Positions 1 through 9,048 of a DNA stretch of 64,000 nt are shown here, in pieces. The stretch is from a bacterium (lineage in GTDB: Bacteria; Zhuqueibacterota; Zhuqueibacteria; Residuimicrobiales; Residuimicrobiaceae): positions 62,001-126,000 of the forward strand of contig JAKPUX010000056.1 of assembly GCA_029554865.1 (NCBI GenBank), given 5' to 3'. The notes beneath the pieces are model-generated. The model worked only from the letters and a program-made list of their open reading frames with translations. It made no database searches and was not told the DNA's origin. A program made the position numbers and the translations under genes. Every line of letters begins with the position of its first letter. Position 1 is the stretch's first letter.

Positions 1-1099
1 AGTGCAGCTTGACCGAGGCGACCTCGATCAGGGGCTGGGTCTGGGGGATGTAGATGCGGTCGATGTGGACCAGGGCCTGGGGCGAAGAAAACTGGCCCGC
101 TCCGACGAATCCCCCAAAATGGTCGCTGCGGCCGAAGGCGATATGCAGCCCCAGCTTCTCGTCGAGGAGGATCTCACCGACCGGTTCGACCCCAAAGTCA
201 GCGAGCACTCCGAATCCCAGCTCGGCGATATTGCCATAGGCCGGTTCGGCCAGGAGCCGCTCGTTCTCGACCCGGGCGGCCGGGCCGGAGCCGAAGGCGC
301 TGCGGGCGCGGTTCTTCTCCACATGGTAGAGGACGATCTCGCCGCCGAACTGGACCGGAAGTTCGCCGCGGGTGCGGCTCGGGGGCTCATTCTCCCCCTC
401 GTAGGGGACGATGTAGGCCTCGCCGCTGGGGAGATTGCCGACCATGCCCGCCTCGGGAAATCGGCCTGCGCTGATGTGGGTGGCGCGATAGCGCAGATCG
501 ATGTCAAAAAAGTAGTGGTCGATGCCGCGCACCAGGAAAAGGATGCTGGCGGATTCAGCCGGATCCAGTTTCTCCTTGAGCAGATTCAGCCGGCGCGCCA
601 CTTCGGCATAATCGATCTGCAGGGCGGGAATCATCTCAGCGGAAAAGCCGGGCATGGTCGCGGCCCGAAAACCGTGGCTCCGCGCCGCGATTTTCAGGGG
701 TGCGGTGGCCGAATATTCGGTGGGGGCGATGAAGAGCTGGCAGCCGGCAAAGAGGGCGGCGGTTTCGGTGCGGCCGGGACGGCCGCGCAGCCCCTGCGCC
801 GTCTCCGGCAGAGGCCCCTCGAGAAGGTAGCAGAATTCGGGCAGATCTCCGTTGTTGGTGCCGACCGCCTCATAGGCGACAAGCAGAACCTCCTCCAGCC
901 TGAGCTGGCTGGCGCCTGCGGCCAGGCTCGCTTTCATCTCGGCGGCAAAGTCGCGGCGGGTCCGCCAGGGCTCATTATCGGCCTCGCGGGCGGAGGGGAG
1001 ATCGACCAGAACGGCCAGCTTCCGGTCCTGCGGCAGCGGCGGAAACACCGATGAAACGAGACTGATCAGCTGCGCTGAGGTCAGCTTGTGCGGCGCCAT
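1..1099 (-). CDS. M29-type (thermophilic metalloprotease/leucyl aminopeptidase-like) aminopeptidase, C-terminus truncated by window edge
   Basis: Reverse-strand reading from ATG at 1099 is open to position 1: MAPHKLTSAQLISLVSSVFPPLPQDRKLAVLVDLPS...; motifs NLPSGEAYIVPYEGE, GNIAELGFGV, ILLDEKLGLHIAFGRSDHFGG resemble M29 aminopeptidases. Not in the ORF track because it is incomplete. Confidence 0.75.
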   Translation of the reverse strand, partial: MAPHKLTSAQLISLVSSVFPPLPQDRKLAVLVDLPSAREADNEPWRTRRDFAAEMKASLAAGASQLRLEEVLLVAYEAVGTNNGDLPEFCYLLEGPLPETAQGLRGRPGRTETAALFAGCQLFIAPTEYSATAPLKIAARSHGFRAATMPGFSAEMIPALQIDYAEVARRLNLLKEKLDPAESASILFLVRGIDHYFFDIDLRYRATHISAGRFPEAGMVGNLPSGEAYIVPYEGENEPPSRTRGELPVQFGGEIVLYHVEKNRARSAFGSGPAARVENERLLAEPAYGNIAELGFGVLADFGVEPVGEILLDEKLGLHIAFGRSDHFGGFVGAGQFSSPQALVHIDRIYIPQTQPLIEVASVKLH

Positions 1100-1203
1100 A
1101 CTTTTCCTGTTCTGTCAGTGCTCTGGATGCAGAATTGTTATAACTTAGCCGCAAATTGCCATAAAAACAAGAATTTTTTTACCCAAAATGCGCCGGAATT
1201 GAA

Positions 1204-1283
1204 GAGTGGGGGTGCCGGTGCGCAGGGCCAGGTGTCAGGTGAGAGCCAGAGTTCAATTCAGGAGTGGGGGTGCCGGTGCGCAG
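1204..1283. repeat. Two copies of GAGTGGGGGTGCCGGTGCGCAGGG (58-bp spacing) flanking CCAGGTGTCAGGTGAGAGCCAGA; same family as 50482-50615
   Basis: Copies start at 1204 and 1262; the core matches the reverse complement of the 50.5 kb array. Confidence 0.7.
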
Positions 1284-1449
1284 GGTGCACCCGCACAGGG
1301 GGCTGAGTTGATTATCTGCTTGCGCGGAATCCATATTATCGCTATTTTCATGCGTGGGACGGCTTTAACCGCACACGCTCCTGATCCGGCCCGTCGTCCT
1401 GCCGCAAATGACCCGACTTACCAGTCTTTTTTCATAGTGGAGGTTCCCC

Positions 1450-2592
1450 ATGAAAGATCAGATCAGCCGCAGAGGTTTTCTCAGGGATGCCGCGGCCGCA
1501 GGGCTGCTCCTCGGCGCCGCCAGCTTGCCGGCCTCTGCCCCGGCCCAGGACAAGGAGAAGAAAGAGGAACCAGCCATCCGTCATCGCACCCTCGGCAAAA
1601 CCGGCCTGGAGATGACCATCCTCGGCTATGGGGCCATGCGCACCTCCGATCCCGCCGTCATCCGGCAGGCCATCGATATGGGCATCAACAACATCGATAC
1701 CGCACGCGGCTATATGGACGGCCACAACGAGGAGATCGTCGCCAAGGCCGTCGGCGAACTGCGCAAGCGGGTGGTCATCACCACCAAGATCCGCGTCGGC
1801 ACCAAAGAACGGATGAGCGCCGACCTCGACGCCAGCCTCGCCGCCCTCAATACCGATTATATCGATATCCTGCTCCTGCACGGTCTCAAACGCGACGAGG
1901 AGGTGCTGAACGAGGAGTGGATCGGCATGCTGACCGAGGCCAAAAAAGCGGGCAAGGTGCGCTTCGCCGGCTTTTCGACCCACAACAACATGGCCGGAAC
2001 CCTGCGTGCGGCCGTCAAGGGCGGCTTTTTCGATGTCGTCCTCACCGCCTACAATTTCAAGAGCGAACCCGATCTCACCAAGGCGATCGCCGAGGCTGCC
2101 AAGGCCGGCATCGGCATCATCGCCATGAAAACCCAGGCCGGCGGCTATACCGACGCCGGCATGGGCGGCCTTAATCCCCACCAGGCCGCCCTCAAGTGGG
2201 TGCTCGAGGACCAGAACGTCGCCTGCGCTATCCCGGCGATGGTCACCTTCGACCAGCTCAACGAAAATTTCCGGGTGATGGGCTCCCACTTTGGCTGGAT
2301 GGATCGTAAAACCCTCCACCGCTACGGCCGCGTGATCGACGACCGCCTCTGCCGCTTCTGCAACCGCTGCGCGGAACAGTGCACGCATGGCGTCGCCATC
2401 AGCGATATCCAGCGCTGCCTGATGTACGCGGAGGGCTACCACGACCAATCCCTCGCCCTCTCCTCCTACACCGCCCTGGGCCGGGAAGCCGATCTCAGCG
2501 CCTGCCGGAGCTGCTCCGGCTGCACCGTGCATTGCCCAAACGGGGTCAACATCGCCGCCAATCTGCAGCGCGCCATGCAGCTTTTCGCCTGA
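1450..2592 (+). CDS. Tat-exported aldo/keto reductase with C-terminal ferredoxin-like 4Fe-4S region
   Basis: Twin-arginine leader SRRGFLRDAAAAGLLLG; AKR barrel (RTLGKTGLEMTILGYGAMR, NNIDTARGY); Cys clusters CRFCNRCAEQC and CRSCSGCTVHCP. Confidence 0.9.
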   Translation: MKDQISRRGFLRDAAAAGLLLGAASLPASAPAQDKEKKEEPAIRHRTLGKTGLEMTILGYGAMRTSDPAVIRQAIDMGINNIDTARGYMDGHNEEIVAKAVGELRKRVVITTKIRVGTKERMSADLDASLAALNTDYIDILLLHGLKRDEEVLNEEWIGMLTEAKKAGKVRFAGFSTHNNMAGTLRAAVKGGFFDVVLTAYNFKSEPDLTKAIAEAAKAGIGIIAMKTQAGGYTDAGMGGLNPHQAALKWVLEDQNVACAIPAMVTFDQLNENFRVMGSHFGWMDRKTLHRYGRVIDDRLCRFCNRCAEQCTHGVAISDIQRCLMYAEGYHDQSLALSSYTALGREADLSACRSCSGCTVHCPNGVNIAANLQRAMQLFA

Positions 2593-2601
2593 GGCAACGT
2601 G

Positions 2602-3477
2602 ATGAAAAGAATACTTTTTCTCCTCCTCGCTCTCTGCGCGCTCTGCGCTGCCCAAGAGATGCCCCTGACCGACCGCCTGCCCCTGCCTGCGAGCGGAAGC
2701 GGTTGGCGCTTTGACATTGAGCCGCAGAGCTACCTGCCGGACAATCTCTTCGAGTATATCAACGGCGAGGCCGAGCTGTACAACGACTATCATTTTGCCG
2801 GAATGGCCACCGCCGCCTATATCCGCGGGGATGATATGAACATGACCTACTCGGTCGATATCAGCGACATGGGCACCCCCCTGGACGCATTCGGCCTCTA
2901 CAGCCGCCATCGTTCGCCGGAGCTCGAGTACGCTGCCATCGGAGAGGAGGCCACGGTCTCGGAACTGAACATCCGCTTCTTCAAGGGGCGCTATTTCGTC
3001 CAGATCAACGCCGGCTCCTTCGAAGAGGCGGTGCGGGAGGAGATGTTGCGCACGGCGAACGCCATCGCCGAAACCCTGCCTGTGGCGCCAATGCCGCGCG
3101 AACTCGCTCTCCTTCCGCAGGAAAACCAGCTGCCCCATTCCCTGGTCTACTACACCCGGGGCATGCTCGGCCAGTCCCTCTTCCCGGCAGGGTTGATGGC
3201 AAAATTCGTTGTGGCGTCTGATACCGTGGGAGCCTTTCTCGTCCTCACCTCCTCCGCCGGCGAGTCACTGCCGGCTTTCCAGGGCTTTTCCGCCAGTCTG
3301 AAGGAGCGGGGCAGCCTGCTCGCCGAAAGCCCGGGCCGGATCGAGGTGGAGACGCCTTACCAGGGTCGCATTCTGGCGCTGCACCATCTGCACTGGATTG
3401 TAGGGGTAATGGGGTATAAGGAGAGAGAGACCGCGGAGAGGCTTGCGGCCGGACTGATCGCCAACCTGGGCGAGTGA
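2602..3477 (+). CDS. Secreted hypothetical protein, DUF6599-like
   Basis: Signal peptide MKRILFLLLALCALCAA; LFEYINGEAELYNDYHF motif typical of this family. Confidence 0.65.
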   Translation: MKRILFLLLALCALCAAQEMPLTDRLPLPASGSGWRFDIEPQSYLPDNLFEYINGEAELYNDYHFAGMATAAYIRGDDMNMTYSVDISDMGTPLDAFGLYSRHRSPELEYAAIGEEATVSELNIRFFKGRYFVQINAGSFEEAVREEMLRTANAIAETLPVAPMPRELALLPQENQLPHSLVYYTRGMLGQSLFPAGLMAKFVVASDTVGAFLVLTSSAGESLPAFQGFSASLKERGSLLAESPGRIEVETPYQGRILALHHLHWIVGVMGYKERETAERLAAGLIANLGE

Positions 3478-4715
3478 TGAAGGTATTGATCGTCAACACC
3501 CTCTGGGGTGGTCATCCGGGCGGCATCGACCGCTACATATCCCAAATCATCCACATGCTCCACCGCGCCGGCGAGCGTACGGCGATGGTCTATGGCCGCC
3601 GCCGGGGCGAGCCCATGGAGCGGAACCTCCCCCTCGAGGGCGAAGAAGCCTTGCCGGGGCTGGAAAGGGCTCCGGAGGAAAAAAATAACCGGGTTGCCGA
3701 AAGGCTGCTTACGCTGGCCGCCGGAATGCAGCCCGATGTCGTCTTTGTGCAGGACATCGCCCACGCACCCGCCCTCTCCGCCCTGTGCCGCTCTTTCCCC
3801 GTCGTGAGCATGTTCCATGATTACCGACCCATCTGCCTCAAGGATACCCGCCGCGACTATTTCGCCAGACGCCTCTGTGAACACCCGCTTGGCTGGCGCT
3901 GCCTGCTCAAGGGCCACTTTATCCGTCGGCCTGCCTCCGGCTCACACCTGCCCCGTCTGGCCAGCCTGCAGGAGGCGCAGCGGCTCCTCAATGCCTACCA
4001 GGGCTGCCATCATGCTCTCACCGCCAGCGAATTCGTCCGCAGCGCCTATCTGCTCAACGGCTTCGCCCCCCACCGCATCGCCACCCTGCCTCTCTTCACC
4101 CCGGAGAACGGTTTTGATCCGGCCGGCTCCTATCCCCGGGAAAAGATCCTCCTTTTCGTCGGCCGCCTTACCGACCGCTACAAGGGGGCGGACCTGCTCC
4201 TCGAGGTGATGGAGCGCTGCCGGGCCGAAATCCGCCTCCATATCGTCGGCGGCGGCCGCTACACGGCGCGGATCAAATCCCTGTGCGCCAAAAAGGAGCT
4301 TGGCCACCGGGTCAAGTTGATGGGCTGGATGGAGGGGGAGGCATTGCAGCGGGCCTACCGTCAGGCGATGGCGGTGGTGATGCCCTCGCTCTGGGCGGAA
4401 CCCTTCGGGCTGGTGGGGCTGGAGGCGATGGCCAACGGCACCCCGGTCGTCGCTTTCGATGTGGGGGGCATCCCGCAGTGGCTGCGGGAGAATGTCACCG
4501 GATTTCTTGTCCCCTGGCTGGACACAGCCGCGATGGCGGAACGCATCGACCGGCTGGCGGGAAATCCGGTCCTGGTCCGGCAACTGGGCCTCGCCGGACA
4601 CCATCATGTGCGCAGCGAGTTTTCCGAGTCCGCCTATCTGGAGGGCCTCATGAGCGCCTTCAGGCTGGCTATCTCCCGCTTCCACGAGGAGAGAGGCGGG
4701 TCACTCCCCTCCTGA
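3477..4715 (+). CDS. Glycosyltransferase family 4 (GT-B)
   Basis: MKVLIVNTLWGGHPGG...; LLFVGRLTDRYKGADLLLE; PSLWAEPFGLVGLEAMANGTPVVAFDVGG (EX7E region). Confidence 0.85.
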   Translation: MKVLIVNTLWGGHPGGIDRYISQIIHMLHRAGERTAMVYGRRRGEPMERNLPLEGEEALPGLERAPEEKNNRVAERLLTLAAGMQPDVVFVQDIAHAPALSALCRSFPVVSMFHDYRPICLKDTRRDYFARRLCEHPLGWRCLLKGHFIRRPASGSHLPRLASLQEAQRLLNAYQGCHHALTASEFVRSAYLLNGFAPHRIATLPLFTPENGFDPAGSYPREKILLFVGRLTDRYKGADLLLEVMERCRAEIRLHIVGGGRYTARIKSLCAKKELGHRVKLMGWMEGEALQRAYRQAMAVVMPSLWAEPFGLVGLEAMANGTPVVAFDVGGIPQWLRENVTGFLVPWLDTAAMAERIDRLAGNPVLVRQLGLAGHHHVRSEFSESAYLEGLMSAFRLAISRFHEERGGSLPS

Positions 4716-6221
4716 ATCATCCCCCCGCTGTTGGTACCATACCTCTGGCCGCGTCTGCCAGCCGGTCAAGGGCCAGAACAGACACGGCCGGGTAAAGATT
4801 GTTTCGCCCTCTCCATACCCCCCCTTAATCTCCCGAGCAAGCCAGTCGTCGTTGGTGATGATCACCTCAAATCGCCGCCTTGCCAGGGCGGTGTCGATCT
4901 CGTCAACCAGCCTCCTCCGTCCGGGTTCATCCTTTCCGCGCAAAACATCATCCAGGGCGCAGCGGTGCGCACAGCCGCTCTTGCCGGCCATGCGGCTGAG
5001 ATAACCGTGGCTGGGGAACCAGACCTCCCCCTCCACTGCGGCGATGCGGCCCACGAGCGCCTCACCGGCCGCCCGGTCTGCGGGGGCGGGCAGATGATGG
5101 CATGGATTGTAAAGCAGAAGCAGGAGTTGGAGCAGGGCGGCCGCCCAGGGCAGCAGAGGCCGCACAGCCCGGGCGAACCAGCGCTGAACGGCCAGAGCGA
5201 AGAGTATGGCCAGAGCAGCGTGAGCCGGCATGGCGACGTTGTGAAAGGCCCCGGAGGGGACGCTCGCCAGCCAGGGACCGCCGATTAGCCCTGCCGCTGC
5301 AGCCAGCCAGAAGAGCCGGGGCCCGTGTAACCGGCCGGGCCCGAGGAAAAGCGAGAGCCCCGCAGCAAGGGTGGCGATGGGAAAGGGCTTGAAGAAATAG
5401 TCGATCCAGAAATGGTGGACCCGCCACCAGACCGGCACATGCTGGCCGGGCAGATAGAAGAGGTAGTAGAAGAGCCAGCCATCGCTTGCCCTTTGCAGGG
5501 TCCAGAGGCCGCCGCCCAGGAGGATGAGCCAGGCGGCGGGGACAAGCCATCGCCGCGGCCCCTCGCCGAAGAGAATCAGCCAAACCATCACCGGCAGGGT
5601 GATGATCAGGGCGGTCTGCTTGCAGAAAAAAGCAAGGACGAGCAGGATAGCCGCGCCGAGCCCCCCGGCGAGGGTGCGGCTGCACCTCAGCAGGCAGAGG
5701 CCGGCCAGCAGAAGCAGCAGAAAGAGAGAATCGACCCGCGCCAGGCCAAACCAGAAACCGCTGACCGGATAACTGGCCAGATAAAGCGTCCCCGCCAAAA
5801 GCCCGGCGTGACGGGATCCGCTCTCCCGGGCGGTCCACTGCCCGATGATGAACACAGTGAGCAGGAGGGCGAGGGTCGATATGCCCCGCAGCAGGGCCAG
5901 GCCGGGGCCGAAGAGGCGGCCGAGGAGGACAGCGAGATGGAAATAGAGCGGCGGATAGCTGAAGGGGGTGAAATCGAGAGCGGGCGGGCCGTAGAGCCTG
6001 CCGCCCTCGAGCAGGCGGTGGACATGATCGAGCATCCCCCCCTCCATCCACTCCAGCTCGAAGGGCCAGGGGATATGACGCCAGGCCAGAAAGAGAAATG
6101 CAGCAAGGAAATAAAAGCCGGCGATCCAGAGGGCGGCGCCGGTCACCCTTCCTGCAAGGGTGCTCCGGAAAAACAACTCTCCTCCCGCGTCGGTATCCGG
6201 CTGTTCCGGCGCAGGGTTCAT
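4701..6221 (-). CDS. GT-C type polytopic membrane glycosyltransferase-like protein
   Basis: Multiple TM segments; WPFELEWMEGGMLDHVHRLLEG and FTPFSYPPLYFHLAVLLG as in GT39-like proteins; 3' end overlaps the convergent GT4 gene. Confidence 0.7.
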   Translation of the reverse strand: MNPAPEQPDTDAGGELFFRSTLAGRVTGAALWIAGFYFLAAFLFLAWRHIPWPFELEWMEGGMLDHVHRLLEGGRLYGPPALDFTPFSYPPLYFHLAVLLGRLFGPGLALLRGISTLALLLTVFIIGQWTARESGSRHAGLLAGTLYLASYPVSGFWFGLARVDSLFLLLLLAGLCLLRCSRTLAGGLGAAILLVLAFFCKQTALIITLPVMVWLILFGEGPRRWLVPAAWLILLGGGLWTLQRASDGWLFYYLFYLPGQHVPVWWRVHHFWIDYFFKPFPIATLAAGLSLFLGPGRLHGPRLFWLAAAAGLIGGPWLASVPSGAFHNVAMPAHAALAILFALAVQRWFARAVRPLLPWAAALLQLLLLLYNPCHHLPAPADRAAGEALVGRIAAVEGEVWFPSHGYLSRMAGKSGCAHRCALDDVLRGKDEPGRRRLVDEIDTALARRRFEVIITNDDWLAREIKGGYGEGETIFTRPCLFWPLTGWQTRPEVWYQQRGDDSGGE

Positions 6222-7774
6222 GGCCCGTTCCGCCTGAAGAGGAGCAGATTTTTGTCCCTGCGCAGGGGAAAGGTGCGAACGAGCTGAAAAGAGCCATCCG
6301 CCTGCATGTGCGCGTAGAGGGCGCGATGGACAGGATCCATCCCCTCGTCGCCGGGTTCCTGCCGGTCGTTGAGCGCGATCCAGACCGGCCTCTGCGCCAG
6401 GATAAAATCGGCATAGCCGGCGAAATCCCCGCTCTTCCAGAAGCCCGGGATCTGCTTGTTGGTGAGCCCGATCATGTCGATGACGGGCAGATTGGAGTAC
6501 CAGCCGATGGCGCCGATCTCATTGACCACCAGTTTCTCCCCCGGCCGGGCGTGCTCGCGGAGCCAGAGTCCGACCGCGCGGTGGGGCCGGCTGTGCATGG
6601 CGGGATTGATTTTCTCCCCGCTCGCCAACTCCTCATCGGCATAATAAAAGGTGACCAGGTTGAAGAGGATGGGCAGGCTCAGCCAGAGCCACAGGCGCCT
6701 CCCCTTGTCGCTGCGCCGCTGCAGGGCGCTGGCAAATGCCTGCACCCCGGCCCAGGCGAAGAGGCCGATCACCGGCAGGGCCGGCACGTAAAAGCGGCCG
6801 AAGCTCATCCAGTCCGAGCCGCTGAACCAGATGAAGAAGAGCAGGCAGCCGAGCACAGCGGCGGGCGCGAGATCGCGGCGGCTGAGCAGGAAAAGGGCGT
6901 AAAAGAGGGCGAAGATCAGCACCCACTCGTTCCAGGCGAAGCTCTGGTAGAGATAGTTGATGAAGGTCTGGGTGTGCCACATGGCATAGTGCAAAAGACC
7001 CCAGTGGGTCTTGATCTTGGCGTTGAAGGTATTGGGGAGCAGGGCGCCGTAATAGTGCCAGCGCCACAGGGTGGTGAGGGCGAGGCCGGCTGCCGGGAGG
7101 AGAGGATAGAGCCACCACTTCCCTGCGCCTTGCCCTCCACTGCGCTTGACAGGCAGGCGCTGCAGAAAGCCCATGACTCCTGCCTTCCCCTCCTGCCAGC
7201 CTGGCCACACGCAGAGGGTCAGGGGCAGGATGAAAAGCATCCCCTCCGGCCGGGTGATGAGCAGGGTGGTGCACACCAGAGCGGCGCGGCCCGGCTTTTT
7301 TTGTACAAGAAACCAGATCAGCAGGAGCAGCTGCAGGGTGTAAAAAAGCGTCTCCAGTCCCGAGACAGCGTAATAGACAAATCCGGTGCAGGTGGCGAGC
7401 CAGGCCCCGAAGAGCAGGACGACCGGCCCGGAGGCGCGGAAATGGCGGCGGAGCAGCAGCATGGCCAGGAGGAGGGCGCCGAGGCCGCAGCCCGCGCCGA
7501 TGAGCTTGGAGGCCGCTTCTGCGTCCCATCCCATGGCGATGGCTGGTGAAAGCAGCAGGACCCAGAGCAGGTTGCTATAGCCCTCCACCCTTTCGCCGGG
7601 ATTGAAGACCAGGCCGTGCCCCTCGACGAAATGGCGGGCGTAGCGGTAGCTGATAAAGGCGTCGTCGAGCGTGGCGGGCCAGAGGGTGGCCGCCAGCAGG
7701 GCGAAGAGGAGAAGAATGGCCAGGACCCCGGTTCTGAAGCCGGGCAGCCGGTTCATTCGGGCGCTCAGGTTCAC
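6218..7774 (-). CDS. GT-C type membrane protein (ArnT/GT39-like)
   Basis: DDAFISYRYARHFVEGHGLVFNPGERVEGYSNLLWVLLL; multiple TM helices; ATGA overlap with the next gene. Confidence 0.75.
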   Translation of the reverse strand: MNLSARMNRLPGFRTGVLAILLLFALLAATLWPATLDDAFISYRYARHFVEGHGLVFNPGERVEGYSNLLWVLLLSPAIAMGWDAEAASKLIGAGCGLGALLLAMLLLRRHFRASGPVVLLFGAWLATCTGFVYYAVSGLETLFYTLQLLLLIWFLVQKKPGRAALVCTTLLITRPEGMLFILPLTLCVWPGWQEGKAGVMGFLQRLPVKRSGGQGAGKWWLYPLLPAAGLALTTLWRWHYYGALLPNTFNAKIKTHWGLLHYAMWHTQTFINYLYQSFAWNEWVLIFALFYALFLLSRRDLAPAAVLGCLLFFIWFSGSDWMSFGRFYVPALPVIGLFAWAGVQAFASALQRRSDKGRRLWLWLSLPILFNLVTFYYADEELASGEKINPAMHSRPHRAVGLWLREHARPGEKLVVNEIGAIGWYSNLPVIDMIGLTNKQIPGFWKSGDFAGYADFILAQRPVWIALNDRQEPGDEGMDPVHRALYAHMQADGSFQLVRTFPLRRDKNLLLFRRNGP

Positions 7775-9030
7775 TGTACCATCCTGAGGATAGTTTCCCG
7801 CATCTGATAGCGGAGATTGTGCAAATCACTGAAAGGCCAGCGCCGGCGGTCATTGATATCGTACTGGAGCGTCGACCGGTAGACCGGCTGGGTGAAACAG
7901 GCCTGCACCTCCCCGTTGATGTGGAGCCAGGAGAGGAGCAGCAGGGATGCCAAAATGATGACCTGCGGCCGCAGGTGCGGGGCCTTGCGCAGCAGTCGTC
8001 CGATGGCCAGCACAGCCATGGCCGCGACCGTGAGGGTCGGCACGCCGAGGAGGCGCGGCGAGGCGTCGAGCATGTTGGGCAGGGCGCCGATGGCGGTGAA
8101 AACCAGGAGCAGAAGGCCGCCGCGGCCCAAGGGAACGAGCAGAGTGCGCCGCTTCCAGAACATGCCTGCGAGAAGGCCGAGCGCGAGCAGCATCAGCAGT
8201 GCGGTAAGCCAACTCGGCATCAGGAAGAGGGGATAGAGGGTCGAAAGCAGGGCCTCGCCATAGCGGATAGCCATGCCGGCGATCCCCGCCAGGGGGCGGG
8301 CCGCCACCCAGGGATTCTCCGAAAAGCCCCTCTCCCCCACCGTGCGCGCGCCGAGCACGATCGCGCGCCAGACGAAATAGGCCGCTCCGAGCGCCAGATG
8401 GGGCAGGAGCACTCCCATAGCCTGCCGGCGCGGCAGGGGGCGCATGATCAGAAGCCAGGCGGCGATGAGCAGGGGCAGAGTAACGCTGATCTCCTTGCTG
8501 CCATAAGCCAGTGCGGCCATGAGCAGGGAGAGACCAATCCGGCCGGCGCGGCCATGCGGCTGTGCGGCCGCCGACTGTACAAGATAGAAGGCGGTGAGCA
8601 TAAAAACAAGCGCAAAAAGATCGATTTGCGCCGATATCCAGGTGATGATCGCCCCGTTGCCGGGCAGGGCCAGCCAGAGCAGGGCGCATAACAGGGCCGT
8701 CAACGCCCCGACCCCGAAGGCTCGCAGGATGCGCTGATAGAGCCCGATGATGAGGGCGGTGAGGAGGAGATTGATCAGATGGTAACCCCAGCCCGCGCCG
8801 CCGAAGAGGAGATGCTCCCCGGTGAAAAAGAAATTGATCAGAGGCCGGTAAAATCGCTCCGACCACGGCTGATACCATTTGCTCATCAGCTCGGCCAGCG
8901 GCCAGTTCCTGATGAGCAAAAGATCGTCATAGGTCAGCCCGAATGCAAGGGTTCCGCCGTACAACGCCGCGACCAAAAGGGCGCCCAGCCACCACCCGCT
9001 TCCTCGTCTGCCTTCAAGCCACTCTTCCAT
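7771..9030 (-). CDS. Polytopic membrane protein, GT-C/TMTC-like
   Basis: Early TM segment followed by LTYDDLLLIRNWP...; RFYRPLINFFFTGEHLLFGGAGWGYHLINLLLTALIIGLY; many TM segments. Confidence 0.65.
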   Translation of the reverse strand: MEEWLEGRRGSGWWLGALLVAALYGGTLAFGLTYDDLLLIRNWPLAELMSKWYQPWSERFYRPLINFFFTGEHLLFGGAGWGYHLINLLLTALIIGLYQRILRAFGVGALTALLCALLWLALPGNGAIITWISAQIDLFALVFMLTAFYLVQSAAAQPHGRAGRIGLSLLMAALAYGSKEISVTLPLLIAAWLLIMRPLPRRQAMGVLLPHLALGAAYFVWRAIVLGARTVGERGFSENPWVAARPLAGIAGMAIRYGEALLSTLYPLFLMPSWLTALLMLLALGLLAGMFWKRRTLLVPLGRGGLLLLVFTAIGALPNMLDASPRLLGVPTLTVAAMAVLAIGRLLRKAPHLRPQVIILASLLLLSWLHINGEVQACFTQPVYRSTLQYDINDRRRWPFSDLHNLRYQMRETILRMVQ

Positions 9031-9048
9031 CTCAATGCGGATTCCTGA

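Noticed and set aside
2-1054. 350-aa + ORF at window start
   Set aside because: Antisense to the truncated M29-like aminopeptidase gene, which has recognisable motifs.
1432-3138. 568-aa minus ORF over the aldo/keto reductase
   Set aside because: Antisense shadow of a gene with clear AKR and Fe-S motifs.
4701-4715. 15-bp convergent overlap of two genes
   Set aside because: Ordinary compact gene packing; no unusual signal.
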